Origin: QYOJ01 sp964642545
GTDB lineage: Bacteria > Bacteroidota > Bacteroidia > Bacteroidales > FEN-979
Direction of reading: 5' to 3'
Length of the DNA stretch: 64,000 nucleotides
Assembly: GCA_964642545.1 (NCBI GenBank)
Contig: CAZXQU010000002.1
Location: 1-64,000, forward strand
In this document: piece after piece, positions 43,885 through 52,375 of the stretch
Position numbering within the stretch: the first letter of the stretch is position 1
How the letters are laid out: every line of letters begins with the position of its first letter
Translations under genes and position numbers: made by a program
Notes under the pieces: generated by a model
The model's input: the letters and a program-made list of their open reading frames with translations, nothing else
Database searches by the model: none
What the model was told of the DNA's origin: nothing

Positions 43885-44620
43885 AAATATCATCGTCGTT
43901 AAAGACCTCGTCAAGAAGTTTGGGAGCTTTGTGGCGAATGACCATTTGACTTTTGAGGTGAAGAGGGGCGAGATATTCGGGTTCCTTGGAGCAAATGGTG
44001 CCGGAAAAACGACCGCTATCCGGATCCTTTGCGGACTCTCCTTCCCTACTTCAGGAGAATTGTCGGTTGCCGGATTCAACGTTTACACACAACGAGAAAA
44101 GATCAAGCAGAACATTGGCTACATGAGCCAGAAATTTTCCCTCTATGACGATCTTACCACCTTTGAGAATATCCGGTTTTACGCGGCTATTTATGGGTTA
44201 TCCAAAAAAGAGATTGACCTGCGAGCCGGCATCCTGATGAAGAAACTTGATCTGGAAGAGGCCCGCAACAGCCTCATCCGGGATATCCCTTTGGGATGGA
44301 AGCAAAAACTGGCTTTTTCAGTGGCTATCATTCATGATCCGAAAATCGTATTCCTGGATGAACCTACCGGGGGGGTCGATCCTATAACACGACGCCAGTT
44401 CTGGGATATGATTTATGAAGCAGCCCGCAACGGCATCACGGTATTTGTAACGACACACTATATGGATGAAGCCGAATATTGCGACCGGTTATCAATAATG
44501 GTCGATGGACGGATTGCAGCCTTGAATACTCCATTGGCCTTACGTGAACAGTACCATGCGAAAAATATGAACGAGGTCTTCCTGAAGTTAGCCAGGGTCC
44601 AAAAAGCAGCGGAGGCATGA
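43868..44620 (+). CDS. ABC transporter ATP-binding protein (second of two)
   Basis: Walker A GANGAGKTTAIRIL, Walker B IVFLDEPTGGVDPIT and H-loop FVTTHYMDEAEYCD are canonical. The signature is degenerate (IPLGWKQKLAFS where LSGGM is expected), as I recall for the C-terminal half of YbhF. With the first ATPase (normal signature, altered H-loop) it would give a heterodimer with one consensus and one degenerate ATP site. It overlaps both neighbours. Confidence 0.92.
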   Translation: MQKEPENIIVVKDLVKKFGSFVANDHLTFEVKRGEIFGFLGANGAGKTTAIRILCGLSFPTSGELSVAGFNVYTQREKIKQNIGYMSQKFSLYDDLTTFENIRFYAAIYGLSKKEIDLRAGILMKKLDLEEARNSLIRDIPLGWKQKLAFSVAIIHDPKIVFLDEPTGGVDPITRRQFWDMIYEAARNGITVFVTTHYMDEAEYCDRLSIMVDGRIAALNTPLALREQYHAKNMNEVFLKLARVQKAAEA

Positions 44621-45720
44621 AGCGATTCTGGGGATTTGTTGTAAAAGAGTTTCTGCATATCTTCAGGGATTACAGAACCCTGCTAATCCTTTTTGGCATG
44701 CCGGTAGTACAATTGATCCTCTTTGGTTTTGTGATTACAAACGAAATCAAAGATGCCCGTTTTGCCGTTCTGGATCTCTCCAGGGATGAGGTCACCCGTC
44801 AAATCACCGAAAAGATTACCTCTTCAGGGTACTTCCGGCTCGATCGCAACCTCCATACCTACAGTGAAATCGAGGGTGCCTTCCGAGAAGGGGACATTCG
44901 GTTGGTTGTGGTATTTGAACCCGATTTCGCTCAACGGCTGGAGAGAGAAAAGGTGGCTCATGTCCAGCTGATTGGTGATGCCTCGGATCCAAATACAGCC
45001 AGTATTCTGGTAAGCTATGCCTCGGGAATTTTGAATAATTACCTGTTTGCTATGAACTCAGAGGCCATTCCGTTGCAGATCCATCCTGAGACACGGATGA
45101 TGTATAACCAGGAACTTCGAGGGGTTTTTATGTTCGTTCCTGGCCTGATGGCCATGTTGCTGATGCTCATCTCGGCACTGATGACTTCACTCTCTATTAC
45201 GAAGGAGAAAGAACTCGGAACCATGGAGCTGCTGTTGGCCTCTCCGCTAAGACCCTTGCAGATTGTGGTAGGAAAAGTATTCCCCTATGTCTTCCTGGCG
45301 TTCCTTAATGCCTGCATTATCATCCTTTTGGGATGGGCCGTTTTCGGTGTTCCGGTGCGCGGTAGTGTCGGACTTTTACTTTTTGAGAGCTTTCTTTTCA
45401 TCACCGTTGCTCTTTCACTCGGAATTCTAATATCATGTATCACCAACAGCCAGCAACTTGCCATGATGATCTCCCTGGTTGCCTTGCTTTTGCCAACGGT
45501 ACTTCTCAGTGGATTCATTTTCCCCGTTGAAAACATGCCCATGGTGCTTCAATGGTTTTGTCACATCATGCCCCCCATGTACTTTATCACAATTATCAAA
45601 AGCATCATGTTGAAAGGGAACGGACTCTTTTTCGTATGGAAAGAGACGTTGATCCTTTTTGGGTTTACCTTTTTCTTTATCCTTATGAGTATTAAAAAAT
45701 TCAGCATCCGGCTGAGCTGA
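44617..45720 (+). CDS. ABC-2 type permease (YbhS/YbhR-like), first
   Basis: An inner-membrane permease: helix 1 (LLILFGMPVVQLILFGFVIT), a periplasmic domain (residues about 40-170), then five helices (VPGLMAMLLMLISALMTSLS, VFPYVFLAFLNACIIILLGW, MISLVALLLPTVLLSGFIFP). The SITKEKELGTMELLLASPL coupling stretch is typical. Starts with an ATGA overlap with the ATPase gene. Confidence 0.9.
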   Translation: MKRFWGFVVKEFLHIFRDYRTLLILFGMPVVQLILFGFVITNEIKDARFAVLDLSRDEVTRQITEKITSSGYFRLDRNLHTYSEIEGAFREGDIRLVVVFEPDFAQRLEREKVAHVQLIGDASDPNTASILVSYASGILNNYLFAMNSEAIPLQIHPETRMMYNQELRGVFMFVPGLMAMLLMLISALMTSLSITKEKELGTMELLLASPLRPLQIVVGKVFPYVFLAFLNACIIILLGWAVFGVPVRGSVGLLLFESFLFITVALSLGILISCITNSQQLAMMISLVALLLPTVLLSGFIFPVENMPMVLQWFCHIMPPMYFITIIKSIMLKGNGLFFVWKETLILFGFTFFFILMSIKKFSIRLS

Positions 45721-45722
45721 TT

Positions 45723-46841
45723 ATGAGAACGATATTCTATATCATACAGAAAGAGTTCATCCAGGTGTTCAGAAACAAGCGGATGTTGCCAATTATTTTT
45801 GTGGTTCCCATTGTTCAGCTGTTGATCCTTGTCAATGCGGCTACGTTTGAAATGAAGCAGATCGACATGGCCGTGGTGGATCTGGATCTCACTAGCTCTT
45901 CGCGCCAGCTTACCAGTAAATTTCAGGGTTCGCCATTTTACCGGATTACAAGCGCTCCTTTCTCTTACAGTGAAGCCTTTGTTCTGATGCAAAAGGGAGA
46001 TGTGGATGTGATTTTGCAAATACCTCGTGGATTTGAAAAAGATCTCGTCAAAGAGAAAAACACCCAGGTTCAGTTAATTGTAGATGCGATCAACGGCGCC
46101 TCAGCCGGATTGATTAACGCCTACTCCACCAACATTATCCTGGATTTCAACCGTGAAGTTCTGATTGAGTGGCTGAATCCTGCTGAGATGGGAAACATCC
46201 GTAGAATTGTTACCGAGACCAGTTACTGGTACAATCCCAAACTCAACTATACAACCTATATGGTACCTGGGATCCTGGTTCTTCTGGTAACCATCATAGG
46301 CTTGCTCCTCTCCGGGATGAATATTGTAAGGGAGAAAGAGATCGGAACAATTGAACAGATCAATGTGACCCCAATAAGAAAGATAGAATTCATTGCAGGG
46401 AAACTGATCCCGTTCTGGATCATAGCCATGTTTGAACTGGCATTCGGACTTGTAATCGGAAAATTACTTTTCAATATTCCGATCGAAGGGAGCTTATGGC
46501 TGATCTTTCTTTCGGCAGGTGTCTATCTTTTTGTAATTTTAGGTTTTGGATTGCTGATCTCTACAATGACGAATACACAACAGCAATCGATGCTCGTATC
46601 GTTCTTTTTCATGGTGGTCTTTATTCTGATGAGTGGGTTATTCACATCAATTGAGAGCATGCCTCTCTGGGCTCAACGTGTGGATCTGATAAATCCTCTC
46701 GCATATTTCATCAAGATCATGCGAATGGTGATGCTGAAAGGTTCCTCTTTTGCTGATATCAGCAAACTCTTTTACAGCCTTGTTGGTTATGCCGTTTTGA
46801 TCATCAGTCTGGCTATCTGGAGATATCGGAAAGTAGCTTAA
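45723..46841 (+). CDS. ABC-2 type permease (YbhS/YbhR-like), second
   Basis: Same architecture as the preceding permease: N-terminal helix, extended periplasmic domain, NIVREKEIGTIEQINVTPI coupling segment and C-terminal helix cluster (YLFVILGFGLLISTM, VSFFFMVVFILMSGLFTS). Two bases separate it from the first permease. The two form the heterodimeric membrane channel of the pump. It is the last recognised gene of the operon, though the transglycosylase follows within 53 bp. Confidence 0.9.
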   Translation: MRTIFYIIQKEFIQVFRNKRMLPIIFVVPIVQLLILVNAATFEMKQIDMAVVDLDLTSSSRQLTSKFQGSPFYRITSAPFSYSEAFVLMQKGDVDVILQIPRGFEKDLVKEKNTQVQLIVDAINGASAGLINAYSTNIILDFNREVLIEWLNPAEMGNIRRIVTETSYWYNPKLNYTTYMVPGILVLLVTIIGLLLSGMNIVREKEIGTIEQINVTPIRKIEFIAGKLIPFWIIAMFELAFGLVIGKLLFNIPIEGSLWLIFLSAGVYLFVILGFGLLISTMTNTQQQSMLVSFFFMVVFILMSGLFTSIESMPLWAQRVDLINPLAYFIKIMRMVMLKGSSFADISKLFYSLVGYAVLIISLAIWRYRKVA

Positions 46842-46893
46842 ACCCCAATATATCAACTGGATTCGATATAGTAAATGGTTCCTTGGCATTGCT

Positions 46894-48276
46894 TTGATCA
46901 TCCTTGCAACATTGATCATGGCTGTTGCATTCGCCCTCTATATCTCCCCGAAAGAGGAGGTGCCTAAAGGGGCTATTCAGTACATCAAAGATCGTGGTCA
47001 ACTGGTGGCTGTTCTTGAACCAAATACCCTGAATTATTTCATTTACAAAGGAGAGGCTTTTGGTTTCGGGTTGACCATGTTGCAAGAGTTCAGCAAGTAC
47101 CTGGATGTTCCACTTAAGATTATTGCATGCAACACCATCTCACAAGCCTACTACTATCTTGATTATCATGTGGCCGACATCATGGCCTATAACCTTCCTG
47201 TAACCCGTCTGGGGAAAAACCTGGCTCAGTTTTCCTCTCCACTGTTTGAAACAACCCTTGTACTTGTTCAGCGCTCACCTCAGGCGGTAAAAAAAGATAC
47301 GGGTTATACTTTTATTGCATCACTGAAAGAGCTGAAAGATGATACCGTTGTTGTCCAGAGGAATAAGTTTCTTCAGCCTCTTTATAACAAGTTTCTTTCG
47401 AAAGCAGGAGGGGACGTTTACCTGAAGGAGGTTTCTGCTTCTCAAGAAGAGCTTTTCAGGATGGTTTCGGAAGATTCAATCCGCTACACCCTTTGCCCCG
47501 CAAACCTGGCTGGGGTCCTGAGACAAGCTTTCAGCAATACGGATATCACCTTACAGGCAACAAAGAGTTACCCGATAGCCTGGGCATTGAACCACTCTTC
47601 TGATTCGTTGCTTGCGATCCTGGATTTCTGGCTTGATTCCATTGCCAGCAAACGGTTACTAAATAATGCCTACCGGCAGGTCTACCATAATCCACGGGTA
47701 GTTAACCATTTCAGAAGCGATTATTTTTCTCTTATGAATTCCCGAATCTCTCCCTGGGATGAACAGCTTCAGCAATACAGCAGTCTCTTTTGGTGGGATT
47801 GGCGATTGATTGCTTCTTTGATGTATACCGAATCCAATTTCATTCCCGGATTGACTTCACACAAGAACGCGTATGGCCTGATGCAGATGATTCCCGGAAC
47901 AGCAGAGATTTATGGATTGGATACAGCATCCAGTGCTTCCTATCAAATCATGGCCGGGGTAAAGTACCTCAAATGGATCGATCGTCAGTTACCTCCCGAG
48001 ATCAGGGATCCCCGAGAGAGGGCCAGTTTCACGCTGGCTGCATATAATGTAGGGATAGGCCGGGTTCTATCTCTCCGGAAAAAAGCAAAAGAGTTCGGCA
48101 AAGATCCGAATAAGTGGCACGGGAATGTTGAGTACTATCTTCTCAGGCGTTCTGATTCAGATCCTTACGGACATGCAGACACCCTTCGCGAGTTTCCTGT
48201 GAACTATTCGATGGATGGTTATGTGGATAGAATCATCAACCGTTATTACCACTACCTGAACCTTGTTCACGATTGA
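46894..48276 (+). CDS. MltF-like membrane-bound lytic transglycosylase
   Basis: A periplasmic solute-binding-like domain (QLVAVLEPNTLNYFIYKGEA, FGFGLTMLQEFSKYLDVPL) precedes an SLT domain with catalytic Glu in LIASLMYTESNF, then NAYGLMQMIPGTAEIYGL and FTLAAYNVGIGRV. It degrades peptidoglycan. The given start is a TTG. The frame is open to 46837, and an ATT at 46861 would give a better-charged signal anchor (RYSKWFLGIALIIL), so the true start may be non-canonical or further upstream. Its 3' end overlaps the convergent epimerase by 41 bp. Confidence 0.85.
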   Translation: MIILATLIMAVAFALYISPKEEVPKGAIQYIKDRGQLVAVLEPNTLNYFIYKGEAFGFGLTMLQEFSKYLDVPLKIIACNTISQAYYYLDYHVADIMAYNLPVTRLGKNLAQFSSPLFETTLVLVQRSPQAVKKDTGYTFIASLKELKDDTVVVQRNKFLQPLYNKFLSKAGGDVYLKEVSASQEELFRMVSEDSIRYTLCPANLAGVLRQAFSNTDITLQATKSYPIAWALNHSSDSLLAILDFWLDSIASKRLLNNAYRQVYHNPRVVNHFRSDYFSLMNSRISPWDEQLQQYSSLFWWDWRLIASLMYTESNFIPGLTSHKNAYGLMQMIPGTAEIYGLDTASSASYQIMAGVKYLKWIDRQLPPEIRDPRERASFTLAAYNVGIGRVLSLRKKAKEFGKDPNKWHGNVEYYLLRRSDSDPYGHADTLREFPVNYSMDGYVDRIINRYYHYLNLVHD

Positions 48277-49276
48277 TGTCATTCAGGAAAAATTTGCAGA
48301 TCTCCCGGATTGACTGTTCCGGGGTGATGAAGTCCATGCCAATCCATTCCCGAATCTTCGCATTGGTATAGGTATATACCTGCGAAGTAGTCGTAGCCAT
48401 TTCACGGGTGACTTCCGGTTTCGAACGTGTGATTAAGCTTCGTATGGCCTCAGCCCTCCAGGCTATCTGAGTCATGGATGGTGGCACATTAACAGTGGGA
48501 GCCGGCTTGTCCAGGTAGGTTGCCATCAGAGTAAACAGCTGCTGATAAGATAGATTGTCGGCCGAAACAATAAACCGTTCACCAAATGCATTTTTCTGCA
48601 TCACCCCGATCATGGCCCGGGATACATCACGGGCATCCACATACCCGTTGACACCCCTGGTATAGTATTTCAATCCTTTATAGACCAATCGGAACAAACC
48701 TGAATTATCGTCCCAGAAACCAGGCCCTAGTATGACAGAAGGGTTGACAATCACCGCATTCAACCCTTCTGCAACTCCTCTCCAAACTTCCTGCTCGGCA
48801 CCGTATTTACTTTGTGAGTAGACCGAATTCTTTTTGGAAGGGACCCAAAAGGTATCCTCATTGCACACGCCGTCATTCTCGGCCCTTCCAAGTGTTGCTA
48901 CTGAGCTTACATAGCAGAATTTGGCCACATTTCTTTCAAGTGCAAGGTTCACAAGATTTGCTGTGCCTCCGATATTCACTTTCAGCATCTGTTTGTGATC
49001 CTTTGGAAAAAAGGAGACGATTGCCCCCGAATGGTAAATCTCAGAAACATCATCCAAAGTCTTCTCCATTGCCCCATTATCAAGTAAATCAGCTTCTGCC
49101 CATTCTATTTTGGAAAAGAGTTCATCGGGATTATCCGAATAGTAAGAAAATACTTTTCTTACCATCTCTTTCTTGGTTGCATTCCGGAAAATTGCCCTGA
49201 CCGGCTGATCCAGCTTCACAAGATCAAATAATAAGTGTGAACCAAGTAGGCCTGTTCCGCCTGTTACGAGAATCAT
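48236..49276 (-). CDS. NAD-dependent epimerase/dehydratase (extended SDR)
   Basis: The Rossmann start MILVTGGTGLLGSHLLFDLV carries the GxxGxxG loop; YSQSKYGAE carries the Tyr-x3-Lys catalytic pair; the upstream VSSVATLG supplies the Ser. About 346 residues. The substrate may be a nucleotide sugar or a steroid/flavonoid-like ketone; the NADPH/NADH preference is unclear. The ATG at 49276 is taken over 49381 because the Rossmann strand begins there. Confidence 0.88.
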   Translation of the reverse strand: MILVTGGTGLLGSHLLFDLVKLDQPVRAIFRNATKKEMVRKVFSYYSDNPDELFSKIEWAEADLLDNGAMEKTLDDVSEIYHSGAIVSFFPKDHKQMLKVNIGGTANLVNLALERNVAKFCYVSSVATLGRAENDGVCNEDTFWVPSKKNSVYSQSKYGAEQEVWRGVAEGLNAVIVNPSVILGPGFWDDNSGLFRLVYKGLKYYTRGVNGYVDARDVSRAMIGVMQKNAFGERFIVSADNLSYQQLFTLMATYLDKPAPTVNVPPSMTQIAWRAEAIRSLITRSKPEVTREMATTTSQVYTYTNAKIREWIGMDFITPEQSIREICKFFLNDINREQGSGSGNNG

Positions 49277-49395
49277 AGGAGTTGAATTTCGGGCAAAAGT
49301 ATTGAAAAATGCCGGTACCATAGCAAGTAATGGCAGGTTCTGTTGTCTAATTTGGATATTATTCCCATTTTTGCACTTCATAAAAAACCAAAACC

Positions 49396-49983
49396 ATGAT
49401 CAAGAAATTTTTACCTCTCCTTTTCATCGCCCTGATGTTTGCTTTTTCATGCAACCAGGTAACAAAAGAGACCGCAGAAGATGTTACCAATGACACCGTT
49501 ATGCTTGCTGTTGCAACGTTCGATACTGCTGCTTCCTATTATGTCGACCAACCCGTGTGGATCGAAGGAACCGTTTACCACACCTGCAAGCATGGTGGAA
49601 AACGCATGTTTCTTGTTGACGGAAACGACAGTGTAATGGTGGAAGTTACTACCGGCCCTGATATTGTGATGTTTGATGAAGCGTTGGTTGGGAGCCGTGT
49701 AAGTATTCTTGGGATCCTGAAAGAAGAACGGATTGATGAGAAATACCTCAACGAATGGGAAGCCGAAGTGAAGGCACCTGCGGAGAATCATGATGCGGGT
49801 CTTCATGAAGGTACCAAAGGTCACGAGGACCAGCCTGAAGAAGCCAAGCTTGAACAGATCAATGCGTTACGCGATCAGTTGAAAGATAGTGGTAGTGATC
49901 ACTTGTCGTTCTTCTCTATCGAAGCCATTTCGTTTGAAGAGATCCCGGTAGTGGAAGAAGAAATTATTGTAGAAGAAGAATAG
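49396..49983 (+). CDS. OB-fold-like lipoprotein with acidic tail
   Basis: A lipoprotein (LLFIALMFAFSCNQ, Cys near residue 19) of 195 residues. The central region resembles an OB-type beta barrel (DQPVWIEGTVYHTCKHGGKR, MFLVDGNDSVMVEVTTGPD, GSRVSILGIL). It also contains a His-rich linker (NHDAGLHEGTKGHEDQ) that could bind metal, and ends in a glutamate-rich tail. The following gene encodes a PepSY-associated membrane protein on the same strand, about 100 bp away. Function unknown. Confidence 0.7.
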   Translation: MIKKFLPLLFIALMFAFSCNQVTKETAEDVTNDTVMLAVATFDTAASYYVDQPVWIEGTVYHTCKHGGKRMFLVDGNDSVMVEVTTGPDIVMFDEALVGSRVSILGILKEERIDEKYLNEWEAEVKAPAENHDAGLHEGTKGHEDQPEEAKLEQINALRDQLKDSGSDHLSFFSIEAISFEEIPVVEEEIIVEEE

Positions 49984-50003
49984 ATAAGCACAAGAAAAAT
50001 CTT

Positions 50004-50070
50004 CACCACGAAGGCACTAAGACACAAAGGAAATCAATTGTGGCCTTCGTGCCTTTGTGTCTTTGTGGTG
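50004..50070. repeat. inverted octamer-based repeat (CACnAAGR)
   Basis: Two 27-bp arms (50004-50030, 50044-50070) are inverted copies with 22 of 27 matches. Each arm is built of three phased octamers CACnAAGR. It could fold into a long hairpin between two co-directional genes. The CACCACGAAGGCAC-type sequence is a dispersed repeat I remember from many environmental Bacteroidota genomes. Confidence 0.7.
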
Positions 50071-50085
50071 ATCACATACTAACTC

Positions 50086-50652
50086 ATGAAGACAAAGACC
50101 CTGCGACGCTGGAACAACGCACTGCACCGTGATATCGGGTACCTGGCTGTCGGCCTCACCATCATTTATGCACTCTCTGGGATAGTTATGAACCATTTCA
50201 AATCAGGCGACTTCCAGCATCCTGATTATGGAAAGAGATACGAAGACCTCAAGGTGCAATTGCCTTCCAATGGTATTGCTGATAAAACATATGCACTTTC
50301 AATCCTGAAGCAGATTGACGTAGAAGATGAGTATAAGAGCCATGTTGGTGGGAAAGGCTATGTCCAGATCTTCTTCAACAATGGCTCCGTCTACATAGAC
50401 CTGACTAACGGAGATGCTCAGGTGGAAAAGAAAACTCCCCGTTATATACTGAAAGAGTTTAACCTGCTGCACTACAACAATATCAAGAAATGGTTTACCT
50501 GGTTCTCTGATATTTATGCCGCGTCCCTGATCATTCTTGCCATCACAGGCCTTTTCATCCTACGGGGTAGAAATGGTATTTTGAAACGTGGCGCCTGGCT
50601 CACTGCCGCCGGTATCCTTATTCCGGTGGTTATCATTCTGATTTACGCCTGA
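50086..50652 (+). CDS. PepSY-associated membrane protein
   Basis: A 188-residue protein with a PepSY-TM layout: WNNALHRDIGYLAVGLTIIY with the conserved His and Tyr, ALSGIVMNHF, a periplasmic PepSY-like loop (GYVQIFFNNGSVYIDLTNGD), then LHYNNIKKWFTWFSDIYAAS and LIILAITGLFILRGRNG. These proteins are often linked to iron or redox functions in the inner membrane. Possible partner of the upstream lipoprotein. Confidence 0.82.
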   Translation: MKTKTLRRWNNALHRDIGYLAVGLTIIYALSGIVMNHFKSGDFQHPDYGKRYEDLKVQLPSNGIADKTYALSILKQIDVEDEYKSHVGGKGYVQIFFNNGSVYIDLTNGDAQVEKKTPRYILKEFNLLHYNNIKKWFTWFSDIYAASLIILAITGLFILRGRNGILKRGAWLTAAGILIPVVIILIYA

Positions 50653-50721
50653 CGACTGGATGCCAGATATTGAGACGTGGCATGCCCTGTCTTTGTGGGG
50701 TAAAAATTTTTACGATTTTTC

Positions 50722-50752
50722 TTGACTTCTGCAAAATAATGTACTATTATTG
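50722..50752 (+). promoter_or_regulatory. promoter of the SPFH-Arc cluster
   Basis: TTG at 50722-50724 and TATTATTG at 50745-50752 (one mismatch to TAnnTTTG), with 20 bp between. Confidence 0.55.
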
Positions 50753-50760
50753 TAGAATAA

Positions 50761-50782
50761 TTTTGATATCATTTTGATATCA
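50761..50782 (+). promoter_or_regulatory. tandem TGATATCA palindromes, candidate ribbon-helix-helix operator
   Basis: An 11-bp direct repeat (TTTTGATATCA twice, perfect) puts two palindromic TGATATCA boxes 11 bp apart, one helical turn. It lies just after the predicted transcription start and before the SPFH gene. Arc/MetJ-type proteins bind such tandem boxes, and one is encoded in this cluster. Confidence 0.55.
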
Positions 50783-50796
50783 CAAACTTTAAACAA

Positions 50797-51666
50797 ATGG
50801 AAAAAGAAAAACTTACCTCTCCCATTTCAGGGTATCTGGGAGTGATCAGCCTGGTGGTACTGATTACGCTGGCTGTATTTGATTTTGCGATTTACACAAA
50901 TCAAATCTGGGCAATTGTTTTAGGGCTCATCTGTATTGCTGTGGCGATTTTTATCATCCCTGGATTTCTTGTGATCAATCCGAATGAATCGGCCGTTCTG
51001 GTTCTTTTCGGTGCCTACAAGGGAACGCTGAAAAGAAATGGCTTCTTCTGGTTGAATCCATTTTTTGTCAGGAAGAAGATCTCCCTCCGAGCCCGTAACC
51101 TCAACAGTGACCCTATCAAGGTGAACGACAAAATTGGTAATCCGATCATGATCGGGGTAGTACTTGTATGGCAGGTGAAAAACACCTATAAAGCAGCTTT
51201 CGAGGTGGATGATTACACCCACTTCGTGGAAATTCAGAGTGAAGCTGCCATCCGGAAACTCGCTGGCCATTATCCCTATGACAATTTTGAAGATGACCAT
51301 GCTGAGATCACCCTCCGTTCCGGTGGGGAAGACGTTAACCAGCAACTGGAGGAGGAACTTACCCAACGTCTGGCAATTGCTGGAATTTATGTAATTGAAG
51401 CCCGAATCAGTTACCTGGCTTATGCCTCGGAAATCGCTGGTGCCATGTTGCGCCGTCAGCAAGCAACTGCTATTGTTGCAGCCCGCCATAAGATCGTGGA
51501 AGGCGCTGTATTAATGGTTGAAATGGCTCTCGACCAACTCAGCAAGAAAAAAGTGGTTGAACTCGATGAAGATAAAAAGGCCGTTATGGTTAGCAACCTG
51601 ATGGTAGTACTTTGTTCCGATAAGGATGCTACACCCGTATTAAATACAGGAACCCTTCATCAATAA
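50797..51666 (+). CDS. SPFH/prohibitin-domain membrane protein
   Basis: A 289-residue protein with two N-terminal helices (ISLVVLITLAVFDFAIY, VLGLICIAVAIFIIPGFLVI), then an SPFH domain (VINPNESAVLVLFGAYKGT, IGVVLVWQVKNTYKA, YVIEARISYLAYASEIAGAM) and a helical tail with AxxxARxxIVEGAV. SPFH proteins oligomerise at membranes and organise microdomains or proteases. The Arc-family gene begins 7 bp after the stop, and I recall this pairing from other bacteria. Confidence 0.9.
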   Translation: MEKEKLTSPISGYLGVISLVVLITLAVFDFAIYTNQIWAIVLGLICIAVAIFIIPGFLVINPNESAVLVLFGAYKGTLKRNGFFWLNPFFVRKKISLRARNLNSDPIKVNDKIGNPIMIGVVLVWQVKNTYKAAFEVDDYTHFVEIQSEAAIRKLAGHYPYDNFEDDHAEITLRSGGEDVNQQLEEELTQRLAIAGIYVIEARISYLAYASEIAGAMLRRQQATAIVAARHKIVEGAVLMVEMALDQLSKKKVVELDEDKKAVMVSNLMVVLCSDKDATPVLNTGTLHQ

Positions 51667-51673
51667 AACCTTT

Positions 51674-51859
51674 ATGTCGAAGAAAAAAGTATTCATGCTT
51701 CGACTCGACCCGGAGGTCTATGCCACCCTCGAAAAGTGGGCGGCAGACGAGTTCCGGAGTGTGAACGGCCAGGTGGAATGGATCCTCGACATAGCCTTAA
51801 AAGACCATGGCAGATCACCAAAAAAAAACCACAAACATGATATTCAGAAAAAGACATAA
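51674..51859 (+). CDS. Arc-family ribbon-helix-helix DNA-binding protein
   Basis: A 61-residue protein: strand KKKVFMLRLDPEVYATLEKW, helix AADEFRSVNGQVEWILDIAL, then a basic tail. This is a short RHH fold like Arc/MetJ. It lies 7 bp after the SPFH gene and probably autoregulates the operon through the 50761-50782 boxes; an alternative view is that it binds something other than DNA. It overlaps the next gene. Confidence 0.85.
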   Translation: MSKKKVFMLRLDPEVYATLEKWAADEFRSVNGQVEWILDIALKDHGRSPKKNHKHDIQKKT

Positions 51860-52361
51860 TCTGGAACCCGACCGACCCATTCTTAAACTTGAAATGGGCC
51901 CTGCCGACTTGATACTGGAGATTCTAGCAATTGTCAGCATACTCTGTTTTATCGGATTCACTCTTTATTACAGCTCCAGGCTCCCCGAAGCCGTCCCTAC
52001 CCATTTCAATGCCAGTGGAGAACCGGATGATTATGGCAGCAAAGCCACCCTTTGGATGCTGCCGGTCGTCGCTATCGTTATTTACACGATCCTAACACTT
52101 ATAGGAAGGATTCCTGAGAAATTTAATTATCCGGTGAGCATAACCCCGGCCAATGCACGAAGAGAGTATACTCTTAGGACAAGGCTTCTTCGATACCTAA
52201 AGCTGGCACTTATTCTGATGTTCTTTTTAATCAGTTATAAAACAGTAATGGTTGCCCTGGGAAGTTCAGGAGGATTGGGCATTTGGTTCCTGCCGGTATT
52301 CATTGGCGTGATAGTAGGTCCCGTCATCATTTACTACATCCTGGCTTCCCAGAATAGATAA
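51837..52361 (+). CDS. DUF1648 membrane protein (SdpI-like)
   Basis: About 174 residues with four helices. The signature is the short loop LPEAVPTHFNASGEPDDYGS after helix 1, typical of DUF1648 as in SdpI-type immunity/signalling proteins. Starts at 51837 (23-bp overlap with arc) or 51807 (53-bp overlap); I prefer the shorter. DUF1648 function outside SdpI is unknown. Confidence 0.8.
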   Translation: MIFRKRHNLEPDRPILKLEMGPADLILEILAIVSILCFIGFTLYYSSRLPEAVPTHFNASGEPDDYGSKATLWMLPVVAIVIYTILTLIGRIPEKFNYPVSITPANARREYTLRTRLLRYLKLALILMFFLISYKTVMVALGSSGGLGIWFLPVFIGVIVGPVIIYYILASQNR

Positions 52362-52375
52362 ATGAATACTATATT

